64,000 bases of DNA from Salinisphaera sp052044135. Its GTDB lineage: Bacteria > Pseudomonadota > Gammaproteobacteria > Nevskiales > Salinisphaeraceae. The position numbers were made by a program, and so were the translations under genes. The stretch spans positions 62,001-126,000 of the forward strand of contig NZ_JBQDYF010000008.1 of the NCBI RefSeq assembly GCF_052044135.1, read 5' to 3'. The notes under the pieces are model-generated. The model had not been told where the DNA came from. It saw only the letters and a program-made list of their open reading frames with translations, and did no database searches. Below are positions 48,861-57,947 of the stretch, piece after piece. The number at the start of each line of letters is the position of its first letter. Positions within the stretch are counted from its first letter, which is position 1.

Positions 48861-49823
48861 CTATGCCGATCGGACATCGAGCCGTTTCTCGATGGCGTCG
48901 AACAGCCTGGCGCAGATATTGATGCCGAATTGCGCCTCGAGCTCACGTACGCAGGTGGGGCTGGTGACGTTGATTTCGGTGAGTTTGTCGCCGATCACGT
49001 CGAGGCCCACGAATAGCAGTCCCTTATCCCGGACGTACGGGCCGACTTCGCGTGCGATCTTCAGATCGGCCTCAGTCAGCTCGCGGCCGACGCCCCGGCC
49101 GCCGGCCGCGAGATTACCGCGCAGTTCGCCTTCGGCCGGAACACGGGCCAGGGCATAACCGACCGGTTCGCCGTCGACCAGCAGCACGCGCTTGTCGCCA
49201 TCGACGATCTCGGGCAGATAGGCCTGGGCCATGGCATAGCGCGTGCCGTGCTCGGTCAGCACTTCGAGAATCACGCTGGTGTTGTCGTTGCCCTGGGTGA
49301 CGCGGAAGATGCGCGAGCCGCCCATACCGTCCAGCGGCTTGAGCACAACATCGCGGTGCTGCTTGATGAAACGCCGAAACGCGTCCGCGCGCCGGGCGAC
49401 CAGCGTCGGCCCACACAGATGGGCGAAGCGATTGATCGCCATTTTCTCGTTCACGTCGCGCAGCGCGTCGCAACGATTGACCACCAGCGTGCCTTCGTTC
49501 TCGGCCAGCTCCAGAATATAGGTGGCGTAGATGTATTCGGTGTCGAAGGGCGGGTCCTTGCGCATCAGGATCACGTCGAGGTCCGCCAGTGGCAGGGTGT
49601 TGGATTCGCCGGCGAAGGCGAACCAGTCGTCGTTGTCGTCCGCAACCCGGATGGCACGGCCCGTGCCGTAGCCCACGCCGTCGGCCACGAACAGGTCGCT
49701 CATGGTGAAGTAGTGGATCGTGTAGCCGCGGCGCTGGGCTTCGAGCAGCAGGGCCAGCGTTGTGTCCTTGTAGGGCGTGATGTCCTCGATCGGATCCATC
49801 ACCACGCCGAGCGAATACGCCAT
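48861..49823 (-). CDS. gshB: Glutathione synthetase
   Basis: A 320-residue ATP-grasp enzyme (E. coli GshB is 316) that joins gamma-glutamylcysteine and glycine. LGVVMDPIEDITPYKDTTLALL is abbreviated here by its core GVVMDPIEDITPYKDT. ATP-grasp segments are DVVLKPLDGMGGSRIFRV and VGLDVIGDKLTEINVTSPT. In enterics rsmE lies just upstream; here a toxin-antitoxin cassette with direct repeats is placed between them. Confidence 0.96.
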   Translation of the reverse strand: MAYSLGVVMDPIEDITPYKDTTLALLLEAQRRGYTIHYFTMSDLFVADGVGYGTGRAIRVADDNDDWFAFAGESNTLPLADLDVILMRKDPPFDTEYIYATYILELAENEGTLVVNRCDALRDVNEKMAINRFAHLCGPTLVARRADAFRRFIKQHRDVVLKPLDGMGGSRIFRVTQGNDNTSVILEVLTEHGTRYAMAQAYLPEIVDGDKRVLLVDGEPVGYALARVPAEGELRGNLAAGGRGVGRELTEADLKIAREVGPYVRDKGLLFVGLDVIGDKLTEINVTSPTCVRELEAQFGINICARLFDAIEKRLDVRSA

Positions 49824-49957
49824 TGCAGATTCCTTGGGCGGATCGGGCCGCCGGACAGTGTGCTATGCCGCGCATGGTAGCGCAGCCGGAGCTTTTTTCA
49901 TCCGCCGATCGGCGAGACCGTGTCCGGCTGGCTTCGCTTGGCCGATCGGTTTGTTTG

Positions 49958-50377
49958 TCCGCAGCTCGACGCCGATCTACACAGATGAAAAACGATCAGT
50001 CTTAGCAGAACGGCTCGTCGCGTTACTTGAGGGCTCACGATGCCGGTAAAGCGAAACGCGCCGGATCGATCTGCGCGAATCTGCGTCGACCTGCGGATAG
50101 ATTCAAGCAACGAAGCTCCGGGCTGCGAAAAGTGCTCCAGCTGGGTGGCATGGCGGCTCTTGCCGGATGTATTCGTCCGCCGATTGACGACGGGTGATCG
50201 GCTCGCTTCGCTTTGCCGATCTGTTTTTATCCGCAGATGTACGCAGATTCACACAGATTTGAAATGAGGGGAATTCAAGCACCGAGCTCGGCGCAGACAT
50301 CAAGGACTTTTCAATTTCGGCGAAGCGAAAGCGAGCCGCGTCCATCCGCGTGAATCTGCGGACAGATTGCCTCAAGG
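49958..50377 (+). repeat. Long direct repeat, left copy, flanking the yefM-yoeB pair
   Basis: About 420 bases that recur, with roughly 80% identity by eye, at 51197-51624 in the same orientation. Shared blocks include TTACTTGAGGG, GTAAAGCGAAACGCGCCGG, GATCGATCTGCGCGAAT, TTTTTATCCGCAGATGTACG and AATTTCGGCGAAGCG. It contains short internal CCGCAGAT...CGCAGAT iterations. No coding capacity. The 580 bases between gshB and yefM hold nothing else recognised. Confidence 0.8.
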
Positions 50378-50432
50378 ACTGAAAACCGGCCGGCTGCTAT
50401 CGCTTGCTGAAGCCAGGATGCGTACGATATAT

Positions 50433-50456
50433 TGCACATGTTCTAAATTATGTACA
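50433..50456 (+). promoter_or_regulatory. Probable yefM-yoeB operator/promoter
   Basis: AT-rich region with TGCACATG at 50433 and TGTACA at 50451-50456, just upstream of the antitoxin start. In E. coli YefM-YoeB binds palindromes with a TGTACA core, so this is the likely autoregulatory site. Confidence 0.5.
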
Positions 50457-50466
50457 GGTCATTGTT

Positions 50467-50718
50467 ATGGACGCCATCAGCTACACGGCCGCCAGAACCC
50501 ACCTGGCAAAAACAATGGAACAGGTCTGTGACGACCACGCGCCCGTCATCATCACCAGAAGCAAGGCCGCTTCGGTGGTGATGATGTCTCTGGAAGACTA
50601 TGAAGCCCTCCAGGAGACTGCATACCTTTTGCGTGCGCCCAAAAACGCGCGCCGTCTGCTCGAATCGGTTGCCGAGCTTGAACAAGGGGGCGGCGAGGAG
50701 AGGGAGCTTCTTGAATGA
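50467..50718 (+). CDS. yefM: YefM-family antitoxin (Phd/YefM)
   Basis: An 83-residue antitoxin. MDAISYTAARTHLAKTMEQV is the Phd/YefM DNA-binding N-terminus and VVMMSLEDYEALQETAYLL the dimer core; the acidic C-terminus masks the toxin. The ATG at 50467 matches the E. coli YefM start; an upstream in-frame start would run through the operator. It overlaps yoeB by 4 bases (ATGA). Confidence 0.93.
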   Translation: MDAISYTAARTHLAKTMEQVCDDHAPVIITRSKAASVVMMSLEDYEALQETAYLLRAPKNARRLLESVAELEQGGGEERELLE

Positions 50719-50969
50719 AACTCACCTTTTCCGAGCATGCCTGGGAAGACTACCTCTACTGGCAGAAAACGGAAAAAAAGACCGTACGTCGCATCCATCA
50801 GCTCATCAAGGAGATTCAGCGAACGCCGTTCGAGGGGATCGGCAAACCCGAGCCGCTCAAGCATGGCCTGTCCGGATACTGGTCCCGACGCATCAATGGC
50901 GAATATCGAATCGTATACAAGGTAACCGAGGATGCACCGCTTATTGCGCAATTGCGATATCACTACTGA
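50715..50969 (+). CDS. yoeB: YoeB-family toxin (ribosome-dependent mRNA interferase)
   Basis: An 84-residue toxin, the same length as E. coli YoeB. FSEHAWEDYLYWQKTEKKT, PFEGIGKPEPLKHGLSGYW, SRRINGEYRIVYKV and the C-terminal RYHY (catalytic His-Tyr end) are all present. It cleaves mRNA at the ribosomal A site when free of YefM. It appears intact. Confidence 0.94.
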   Translation: MKLTFSEHAWEDYLYWQKTEKKTVRRIHQLIKEIQRTPFEGIGKPEPLKHGLSGYWSRRINGEYRIVYKVTEDAPLIAQLRYHY

Positions 50970-51196
50970 TGCCGTGCCTCGGCGGGCTGGGTGTTTAGCG
51001 GAGGAGCGAAAGCTCGATCTTTTCGAGCCGCAGGGCAAGACAGCCGTGCGCCGCTTCACGACCCTCGAGAGCATACAGTGATCGCCCTTGGGCACGCTGA
51101 ATAATGATACGCGGCCCGGCTCGTTTCGCCGATCGGCTTGTTTGTCCACCGATGTAGACCGAGTCACACAGATTGGAACTTGACAGGTGGGTTTTG
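50970..51196. other. Intergenic DNA between yoeB and the right direct repeat
   Basis: No gene is supported. It includes a partial echo of the sequence before the left repeat (GCCGATCGG-TTGTTTGTCC near 51129-51148), suggesting that repeat-related DNA extends leftward in a broken form. Confidence 0.4.
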
Positions 51197-51624
51197 TCCG
51201 CAGATCGACGCCGATCTACACAGATGAACGGCAATCTGTGTCAGCAGAACAGCTCGTCGCGTTACTTGAGGGTACGATCCCGGTAAAGCGAAACGCGCCG
51301 GATCGATCTGCGCGAATCGGCGTCGATCTGCGGATAGATTTAAGGAATAAATCCGTGGACCGCGAAACGTGCTTCAGCTGCGTATCGTCGTCTGGTCTGG
51401 CTGCATGTACTCGTCCGCCGAATGACGATGGACGATCGGCTCGCTCCGCTTTGCCGATCTGTTTTTATCCGCAGATGTACGCAGATGTACGCAGATTTGG
51501 AATGAGGCGAATTGAAGCGCTGAGCCCGGCACCGAGATCAACGACTTTCAATTTCGGCGAAGCGCAAGCGAGCCGAGTCCATCTGCGTGAGTCGGCGTCG
51601 ATCTGCGGACAGATTGCTTCAAGG
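51197..51624 (+). repeat. Long direct repeat, right copy
   Basis: About 428 bases homologous to 49958-50377 in the same orientation. It ends 11 bases before the rsmE stop codon. Together the two copies bracket yefM-yoeB, making a cassette of about 1.7 kb. Confidence 0.8.
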
Positions 51625-51635
51625 AACGAGGCCAC

Positions 51636-52382
51636 TCAGCCCGCCAGATCGCCCCAAGCCGTCTGCAGCGCGGCCAGTGCGGCCATGCCGGCGGTTTCGG
51701 TGCGCAGTACGCGGGGCCCGAGCGCCAGCGGCTGCCAACCGGCGGCGGCGGCGCGGGCGATTTCGTCGTTCGACAGGCCGGATTCGGGGCCGATCAACAG
51801 CGCAATGCGGGTCGCCGGCGTCTGCGCGGCCAGGCCGACGTTCGCTTCCGGCGCCAGCATCAGGTAACGATCGGCGGCGGGCGGGTTGTCGATCTGTCCG
51901 GCCAGATCGGTGGCGTCGCGTAATTCCGGACAGAGCAGCCGCCCGCTCTGTTCGGCCGCCGATTCGACGATGCGCTGCCAATGGCCCTGTTTCTTGGCCA
52001 GACGGGCGCCGTCGAGCTTGACCTGGCCGCGCGCGGTGAACACGGGCTGGATGGCGGTGACGCCCAGCTCCACGGCCTTGGCCAGCGCGAAATCCATGCG
52101 ATCGCCCCGGGCCACGGCTTGCAGCAGCGTGATCTCGAGCGGGGATTCGCGCCGGGGTGTGGTGCGTTGGTCGATACGGGCTTCGGCACGCTTGCGGTCG
52201 GCCGTGATCAAGCTGGCGGCGTATTCGGCGCCGTCGCCGTTGAACAGCACCAGCGCATCGCCGGCCGACAGGCGCAGCACGGTCGCCAGATGATGACGTT
52301 TGGCGTCCGGCAGCTCGATGGTCGCGCCTTCGGCCAGCGCCTGGGCAACGAAAACCCGCGGAATATGCTTCGCGCGTGCCAT
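51636..52382 (-). CDS. rsmE: 16S rRNA m3U1498 methyltransferase RsmE
   Basis: A 248-residue SPOUT-fold methyltransferase. HHLATVLRLSAGDALVLFNGDG is represented by HHLATVLRLSAGD; the PUA-like N-terminus leads into the knot with LIGPESGLSNDEIA and LGPRVLRTETAGMAAL, which binds S-adenosylmethionine. Full-length (E. coli 243). It is the last gene of the argE-argA-rsmE run before the toxin-antitoxin cassette. Confidence 0.95.
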   Translation of the reverse strand: MARAKHIPRVFVAQALAEGATIELPDAKRHHLATVLRLSAGDALVLFNGDGAEYAASLITADRKRAEARIDQRTTPRRESPLEITLLQAVARGDRMDFALAKAVELGVTAIQPVFTARGQVKLDGARLAKKQGHWQRIVESAAEQSGRLLCPELRDATDLAGQIDNPPAADRYLMLAPEANVGLAAQTPATRIALLIGPESGLSNDEIARAAAAGWQPLALGPRVLRTETAGMAALAALQTAWGDLAG

Positions 52383-52392
52383 GGCGGCGTGA

Positions 52393-53748
52393 TCAGGCGG
52401 TGATCAACGGTTTGATCAATACCGCCGAATTACGCTGATAGTTGTACATCGCCCGCTTGGCCAGCGGCAGGGCGTCGATGCTCGACGGGGCGAACCCGTG
52501 TTCGACGAACCAGTGCGGCGCGCGCGTAGTGAGCACGAACAGCTGCGTGAGCCCGGCCGCGCGGGCGCGTTTTTCGACCTCGGCCAGCAGGATGGCGGCC
52601 CGGTTGCCGCCGCGATAGGCGGGATGAACCGCCACGCAGGCCAGTTCGCCCACGGCTTCCTCGCTGTAGGGCATGAGCGCACAGCAGGCGGTGATCAAGC
52701 CGTCGCGGGCCATCACCACATAGCGTTCGATATCGAGCTCGATCGCCTCGCGCGAGCGCGGCACCAGCAGCCCGGCCGCGGCCAACGGCTCGATCAGCGC
52801 GAGCACGCCACCCAGATCCTCGGGCGTGGCGGTACGCACGGCGTCGTAAGTGTCGGCGGCGACCATGGTGCCGAGCCCGTCGCGCGAATACAGCTCGCGC
52901 AACAACGCGCCGTCGGTTTCGAAACTCACGAGATGGCTGCGTTCGACCCCGGAATTGCAGGCGCGGATCGCCGCCTCCAGCCGCGCCCGGTCCGCGGCGG
53001 CGAGATCGCTGTTCCCGGTGTCCAGCATGGCCTGCGCGGCGTCCACCGTGAGCCCGGGCGAGGATTCCGCGAAGCGTGCATGCATCGCTTCGCCCGGATG
53101 CATGAGCACGAATTTGTCGGCCGCCAAAGCGGCCGCGGTGGCGCCGGCCACGTCTTCGGTGACCAGGTTGAAGATCTCGCCCGAGGGCGAGTAGCCGATG
53201 CACGACAGCAGCACGATATGCCCGCGCGCCAGATGCGCATTGATGCTGGCCGCGTCGATACGCCGGACTTCGCCGGTATGGCCGTGATCCACGCCGTTGA
53301 CCACACCCATGGGCCGGGCCGTGACCAGGTTGCCGCTGGCGGTCGAGATGCGTGCGCCGCCCATCGGCGTGCTCGCGAGGCTGGTCGACAGGTGCGCCTC
53401 GTAGGCCATCTGCAGGCTGCCGACGGCCTGGCGCACGCAGGCCAGTGCGGCGGCATCGGTGATGCGGACGCCGTTCGCGAAACGGGGCATGAGGCCGGCG
53501 GCCGACAGGGCGCCGTCGATCTGCGGGCGCGCCCCGAACACGATCACCAGTCGCACGCCGAGGCTGGCGAGCAGCGCGATGTCGTAGATCAGGTCGACGA
53601 AACGCGGCGATGCCGCAGCCTCGCCCGGCAGGTGGAGGACGAACGTACGCCCGCGATGCGCGTGCACATAGGGCGCGGACGCGCGCAACGCGGCGACCAT
53701 GGCGTTCTGGTCGACGGCTAACGGATTGTGATCGCGGCTGGCGTGCAT
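52393..53748 (-). CDS. argA: N-acetylglutamate synthase ArgA
   Basis: A 451-residue enzyme (E. coli 443) with an N-terminal amino-acid-kinase-like domain that binds arginine for feedback control, and a C-terminal GNAT acetyltransferase domain (about residues 300-451; VAVHPAYRGGNRAAILLAEVEKRA is abbreviated by HPAYRGGNRAAIL). It makes N-acetylglutamate, the first step of arginine synthesis. It begins 46 bases after argE ends and is 10 bases from rsmE. Confidence 0.95.
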   Translation of the reverse strand: MHASRDHNPLAVDQNAMVAALRASAPYVHAHRGRTFVLHLPGEAAASPRFVDLIYDIALLASLGVRLVIVFGARPQIDGALSAAGLMPRFANGVRITDAAALACVRQAVGSLQMAYEAHLSTSLASTPMGGARISTASGNLVTARPMGVVNGVDHGHTGEVRRIDAASINAHLARGHIVLLSCIGYSPSGEIFNLVTEDVAGATAAALAADKFVLMHPGEAMHARFAESSPGLTVDAAQAMLDTGNSDLAAADRARLEAAIRACNSGVERSHLVSFETDGALLRELYSRDGLGTMVAADTYDAVRTATPEDLGGVLALIEPLAAAGLLVPRSREAIELDIERYVVMARDGLITACCALMPYSEEAVGELACVAVHPAYRGGNRAAILLAEVEKRARAAGLTQLFVLTTRAPHWFVEHGFAPSSIDALPLAKRAMYNYQRNSAVLIKPLITA

Positions 53749-53794
53749 CGCGGCATTAGACCAAAAAAAGCGGGTTTTCGGCGACTGAAGGGGC

Positions 53795-54964
53795 TTAGCC
53801 GGGCCGGCAGAAACGCTGCACCAGCGAACGAAGAATCGATTGCATCGGCGCCACGCGCGACAAGGCCAGATATTCGTTGGGCTGGTGGGCCAGCGCGATG
53901 TCGCCTGGGCCGAGAATCACGGTTTCCATGCCGATGGCGTTGTAGAACGCGCCTTCGGTGCCGAAATCCACGGCGGCCGCTTCATGCCCGGTCAATTCCT
54001 CGCAGGCGGTAACGATCGGCGAGTCGGGTGGCGTTTCCAGCGCTGGCGTGCCCGCGAACAGCGCTGAGAAGCGGACCTCGCAGTCGCTTTGGGCCAGCGC
54101 GGCGCGGACCCGATTGCGCAGCGACTCGCGCAGGTCATCGATCGAATCGCCCGGCAGGAAGCGCAGGTCGATGTCGAGTCGGCAGCGCGCGGGAATCCGG
54201 TTGGCGGCATCGCCGCCGCGTACGGTGCCGAGGTTGAGCGTGGCGTGCGGCACGGGAAAGCCGTCGGCCGGGTCGCGTCCGGCGAGTTCGTCGCGCAGCG
54301 CGCGGATGGCGCTGATCGCCAGATGCATGGCCTCGATAGCGTTGGCGCCGTGCGCCGGATTGCTGGAATGGCCGGAGGCGCCGATGGTCTCGATCGTCTC
54401 CATGAAAATACCCTTGTGCTGGCGGATCGGTACCAGCGAGGTCGGCTCGCCGATCACGCAGTAGCGCCCGGCGGCGATGCCGTTATCGGCCAGCGCGCGA
54501 GCGCCGTCCATGCCGCATTCTTCGTCGGCGGTGACCACAAGCGACAACGGTGCCTCGAGCGGCTGGTCGGCGTATTCCGTCGCCACGCCGGCGGCCAATG
54601 CCACGAAGCCTTTCATGTCGGTCGTGCCGAGGCCGTAGAGGCGATTATCGCGTTCGGTGAGCGCGAACGGGTCCGAATCCCACCCGGTATCGTCGTAGGG
54701 CACGGTATCGAGATGTCCGGCAAACACCAGGCCCGATTCCGAGCGTCGTTCGGTCGGGCCGAGCCGCGCGATCAGGTTGACCTTGTCCTCGCGCTCGCCG
54801 ATCGGGTGGATATCACAGTCGAAGCCGAAGTCGTCGAGCCGAGCGGCAAGCCTCTCGGCCGCGCGGCGATTGCCACGATCCAGCGTCGGGTCGTCGCTGC
54901 TGATGGTCGGTTCGGCGACGAGCTCGGCGAGCACGTCGCGCCAGTTCAATGCGGGCATGAACAA
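53795..54964 (-). CDS. argE: Acetylornithine deacetylase ArgE
   Basis: A 389-residue M20-family zinc hydrolase that releases ornithine from N-acetylornithine. Zinc ligands: His in FAGHLDTVPYDD, Asp in GLGTTDMKGFVAL, Glu-Glu in VTADEECGMDGA, and a C-terminal His in ALAHQPNEYL. Length and motifs match ArgE (E. coli 383). Co-oriented with argA, so two arginine genes are together. Confidence 0.93.
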   Translation of the reverse strand: MFMPALNWRDVLAELVAEPTISSDDPTLDRGNRRAAERLAARLDDFGFDCDIHPIGEREDKVNLIARLGPTERRSESGLVFAGHLDTVPYDDTGWDSDPFALTERDNRLYGLGTTDMKGFVALAAGVATEYADQPLEAPLSLVVTADEECGMDGARALADNGIAAGRYCVIGEPTSLVPIRQHKGIFMETIETIGASGHSSNPAHGANAIEAMHLAISAIRALRDELAGRDPADGFPVPHATLNLGTVRGGDAANRIPARCRLDIDLRFLPGDSIDDLRESLRNRVRAALAQSDCEVRFSALFAGTPALETPPDSPIVTACEELTGHEAAAVDFGTEGAFYNAIGMETVILGPGDIALAHQPNEYLALSRVAPMQSILRSLVQRFCRPG

Positions 54965-55129
54965 AAATCCCGGGCGGAATCTGAAGCGCGATCATACCGC
55001 GTCGAAACCGTGCGATGCCCGATCCCCGAATCGGGACATGCCCCGCGGCGGACGATGCGGGCATTGAGGGGCGTGGCATTGCAGACCGCGCGGCAGGGAC
55101 GTCCGGGGCGCGGTTGCGCGGACATGATT

Positions 55130-57925
55130 TCAATCGAGTGGGCGACCGACCGTTTCGTTTGTGTCGCGCACCAGGGCCTGGCTCAGTTGCCGTGCCATTG
55201 GATCGCCGCGTGCTTCAGCGCGATGAACGGGCAACGTGCACAACACGGCCGCGCCTTCGCCCAGCGCTCGCCGTGCGATGAGCGCAGCCCCGCGATGAAT
55301 CCAGCCCATCACCATGCCGGCGCGCACGTCGTCGGCGAAATCGTCGGTGCGGAAGCCCAAAAGCACATGGCCGGGTGTGATCGCGGCGAAGGCCTGGCCG
55401 AGCATCGGCGGCCCGGGAATGTCGGCATAGGCACCGGTCCGGCGCAGCCAGGAAAATCCGGACGCCCAGTCCCCGCGCCAGACCGAGCTTTCCCGCGAGA
55501 CGACGGCAGCGCGCGGGAATTCCGGGTAGACCGGTACCACGCCGGGGGGCGAGGGGATGGCATCGGTATCATCCACGAGCAGCAGCAGCTTGGCACCGCG
55601 CCGCACGCGCTCGACGAGTTCGTCGTCGAGACGGGTCGCCACCAGGACCCGCGCCTGATCGCGGCTCTGGGCCATCGGTATACCCGCGTCCTCCAGCCAC
55701 GGTGACAGCTCCGGTCTGGCCGGCCAGACCACGGGAGTCGGGGCGCCGGCGCCGGTCTCGGGCATCACCGTCAGGGAGGTCTCGCCCAGCGCGCTCGGAT
55801 GCCCGGCGCGATCGACCAGCGCGAGGTGTAATCGTGCTTCGCCCGGGGCGCGATCCGCTGGAATGTCGAGCGGCAGCCCCGGCAGCGGCTGAACGCCTCT
55901 ATCCAGGCGTGGTATCAGCTGTTCGCCGTATTCGGTGTGACCGTCCCAGCGCCATTGCAGGCGCATGCCATCGAGCGGCGCCGGATCATCGTGCGCGATG
56001 CCAAGGGCCAGGCTGACCCGCTCGCCCGGCTTCACGGCATGGCGGGGCAGTCGTGGCAGCAGCGCGGTCGGGGCATTGACCGCCGCGAAACGCTCGGCGA
56101 AGTCGCGCGGATTGCGCGCCATATCCATCAGGCCATTGGCTTCCCAGTGGACGTCGGTCAGCTCGGTTACCACGTAACCGGCGATCGTCGGCTGGGCGCG
56201 CATGGATTCGATTTCGTATTTCAGCGACTGGAACTGCTGTTCCTGGGTGGCGGCGATGAAGCCATCCAGCGACCCGAAGACACGATCCAGATGATATTGG
56301 CCGAAACGCATCTCGATGCCGCGGGGCAGCATCACGCCGTCGCCCCAGTCGCTGCCGGTATCGAACCACCAGGGCTCGCGCCCTGCAGCGTCGCGCAGGG
56401 CATCGACTCGAGGCAGCCCCCAGTTGCCGAATTCCGACAGGATCAAGGGCTCGTCGCCGGCCGTCTCGGCGTCGCCGTGTGGGCTGAACAGGGGATAACG
56501 GCGTTCGGCGAAGGCCGCGATGAATGCATCCCATTGATCGCGCCGGTCCGGAATGCCGCGATAGAAATGATAGTCGGCAATATCGGTGCGCAAGTGAAAA
56601 TTGGGTTCGCAGGGCGAGTTGTCGACCACCAGCCGGGAGGGGTCGAGGGTCTTGATCCGGCGGAATGCCCGTTTGAGCCAGGCGCGCTGGTCGCCCGCCA
56701 GGGTCAGGTCGGTACCCCAGTCTTCGTTGACAAGGGTCCAGGCGATGATCGAGGGGTGATGATCGTCCCGGGCGATCATGCCTTCGAGCGTGGCCAGGCC
56801 ACGTTCCGCGGCGGCCGTCGACCATTGACCCCAGTTCGGCATTTCACACCAGAGCAGCATGCCCAGGCGGTCCGCGACGTCGAGATAACGGGGGTCGGGA
56901 ACCTTGATATGACAGCGCAGACAGTTGAAGCCCATCGCTTTCGCCTGGCGCAACTGATTCTCCAGAAAGGCTTCCGACGGCGGCGTGCAGAGTGTATCCA
57001 GGTAATAATCCTGGTCGAGGGCGCCGCGCAGGATGAACGCCTCGCCGTTCAGCAGCAGCTCCCCGCCCTCGGCCACGATGCTGCGAAAACCGGTCTGGCG
57101 GTGAAGCGCATCGACCACCGCGCCATCGCGCACCAGTTCGACGCCGATGTCGTAGCGTAACGGGTCGTCCGGCGACCAGAGCATGGGCAAGGCGACTTTC
57201 GTCTGCAGGTCGTATTCGTCTGCGACGCCGGCATGCGTGCACTCGGCGACCGTCGTGCCATCCGGGGCCCGGACGGTGAGGCGAAGCCGTTCGTCCGCCG
57301 CGGGCCGGCCATCGCCGTGCAGTCTGCCCCGGGCCCGGCACACGCCGGCGCCATCGGAGCCGAGTTGGGAGCCGAGTCGCAGGTCTGCGATGTGCCGGAC
57401 AGAACGGGCCTCGATCCAGAGCGACTGCCAGATGCCGCCGAGCGGGCCATACCAGCTCTGCTTGCCGTGGGGAATATCGGCGAAACCGGGCTTGCCGTCG
57501 GCTTGCGGGCGTGGCGAGGGCAGCGTGACCCGAATTTCCAGCAGGACCGCTTCGCCCGGCGTGACGTGAGCGGTGAGATCGCAGGCAAAGGGCAGATAGC
57601 CGCCCTCGTGGCAGGCGACCGGGGTTCCGTCAACGTACACCGCCGTGCGGTAATTCGAGGCGCCGATGCACAGGTGTATCGACGCGCCGGCCCAGTCGGC
57701 CGGCACCGTGACGCGCCGCCGATATACGCCGGTCCCGAAGGCCATTCTGAGGGCAGCATGCTGCGCCTGCCAGACGCCGGGAATCTCGATGTCCGGCATC
57801 GGCTGGCGCGTGTCGTCTTCGGGCTGGAATTCGAACCCCCAGATGCCGTCGAGGCTGATCCGAGGGCGGTGGGGGAACCTCCGGGAGGCGACATCGCCGC
57901 CCCCGTTCTGGGTGGCAAAAAACAC
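55130..57925 (-). CDS. Glycoside hydrolase family 2 protein
   Basis: A 931-residue enzyme. An N-terminal sugar-binding jelly roll (about 20-180), an Ig-like domain (about 185-290) and the TIM barrel (about 290-600) follow the GH2 order. The acid/base Glu401 is in TLVNEDWGTD and the nucleophile Glu498 in ILSEFGNWG. The last 330 residues form extra domains whose family is not recognised. There is no signal peptide, so it should cleave imported oligosaccharides in the cytoplasm. GAGGAG lies 9 bases before the GTG start. It is the last gene of the ABC sugar operon. Whether it is a beta-galactosidase, glucuronidase or mannosidase is open. Confidence 0.85.
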   Translation of the reverse strand: MFFATQNGGGDVASRRFPHRPRISLDGIWGFEFQPEDDTRQPMPDIEIPGVWQAQHAALRMAFGTGVYRRRVTVPADWAGASIHLCIGASNYRTAVYVDGTPVACHEGGYLPFACDLTAHVTPGEAVLLEIRVTLPSPRPQADGKPGFADIPHGKQSWYGPLGGIWQSLWIEARSVRHIADLRLGSQLGSDGAGVCRARGRLHGDGRPAADERLRLTVRAPDGTTVAECTHAGVADEYDLQTKVALPMLWSPDDPLRYDIGVELVRDGAVVDALHRQTGFRSIVAEGGELLLNGEAFILRGALDQDYYLDTLCTPPSEAFLENQLRQAKAMGFNCLRCHIKVPDPRYLDVADRLGMLLWCEMPNWGQWSTAAAERGLATLEGMIARDDHHPSIIAWTLVNEDWGTDLTLAGDQRAWLKRAFRRIKTLDPSRLVVDNSPCEPNFHLRTDIADYHFYRGIPDRRDQWDAFIAAFAERRYPLFSPHGDAETAGDEPLILSEFGNWGLPRVDALRDAAGREPWWFDTGSDWGDGVMLPRGIEMRFGQYHLDRVFGSLDGFIAATQEQQFQSLKYEIESMRAQPTIAGYVVTELTDVHWEANGLMDMARNPRDFAERFAAVNAPTALLPRLPRHAVKPGERVSLALGIAHDDPAPLDGMRLQWRWDGHTEYGEQLIPRLDRGVQPLPGLPLDIPADRAPGEARLHLALVDRAGHPSALGETSLTVMPETGAGAPTPVVWPARPELSPWLEDAGIPMAQSRDQARVLVATRLDDELVERVRRGAKLLLLVDDTDAIPSPPGVVPVYPEFPRAAVVSRESSVWRGDWASGFSWLRRTGAYADIPGPPMLGQAFAAITPGHVLLGFRTDDFADDVRAGMVMGWIHRGAALIARRALGEGAAVLCTLPVHRAEARGDPMARQLSQALVRDTNETVGRPLD

Positions 57926-57947
57926 GGGTCAGGTCTCCTCGACAGGC

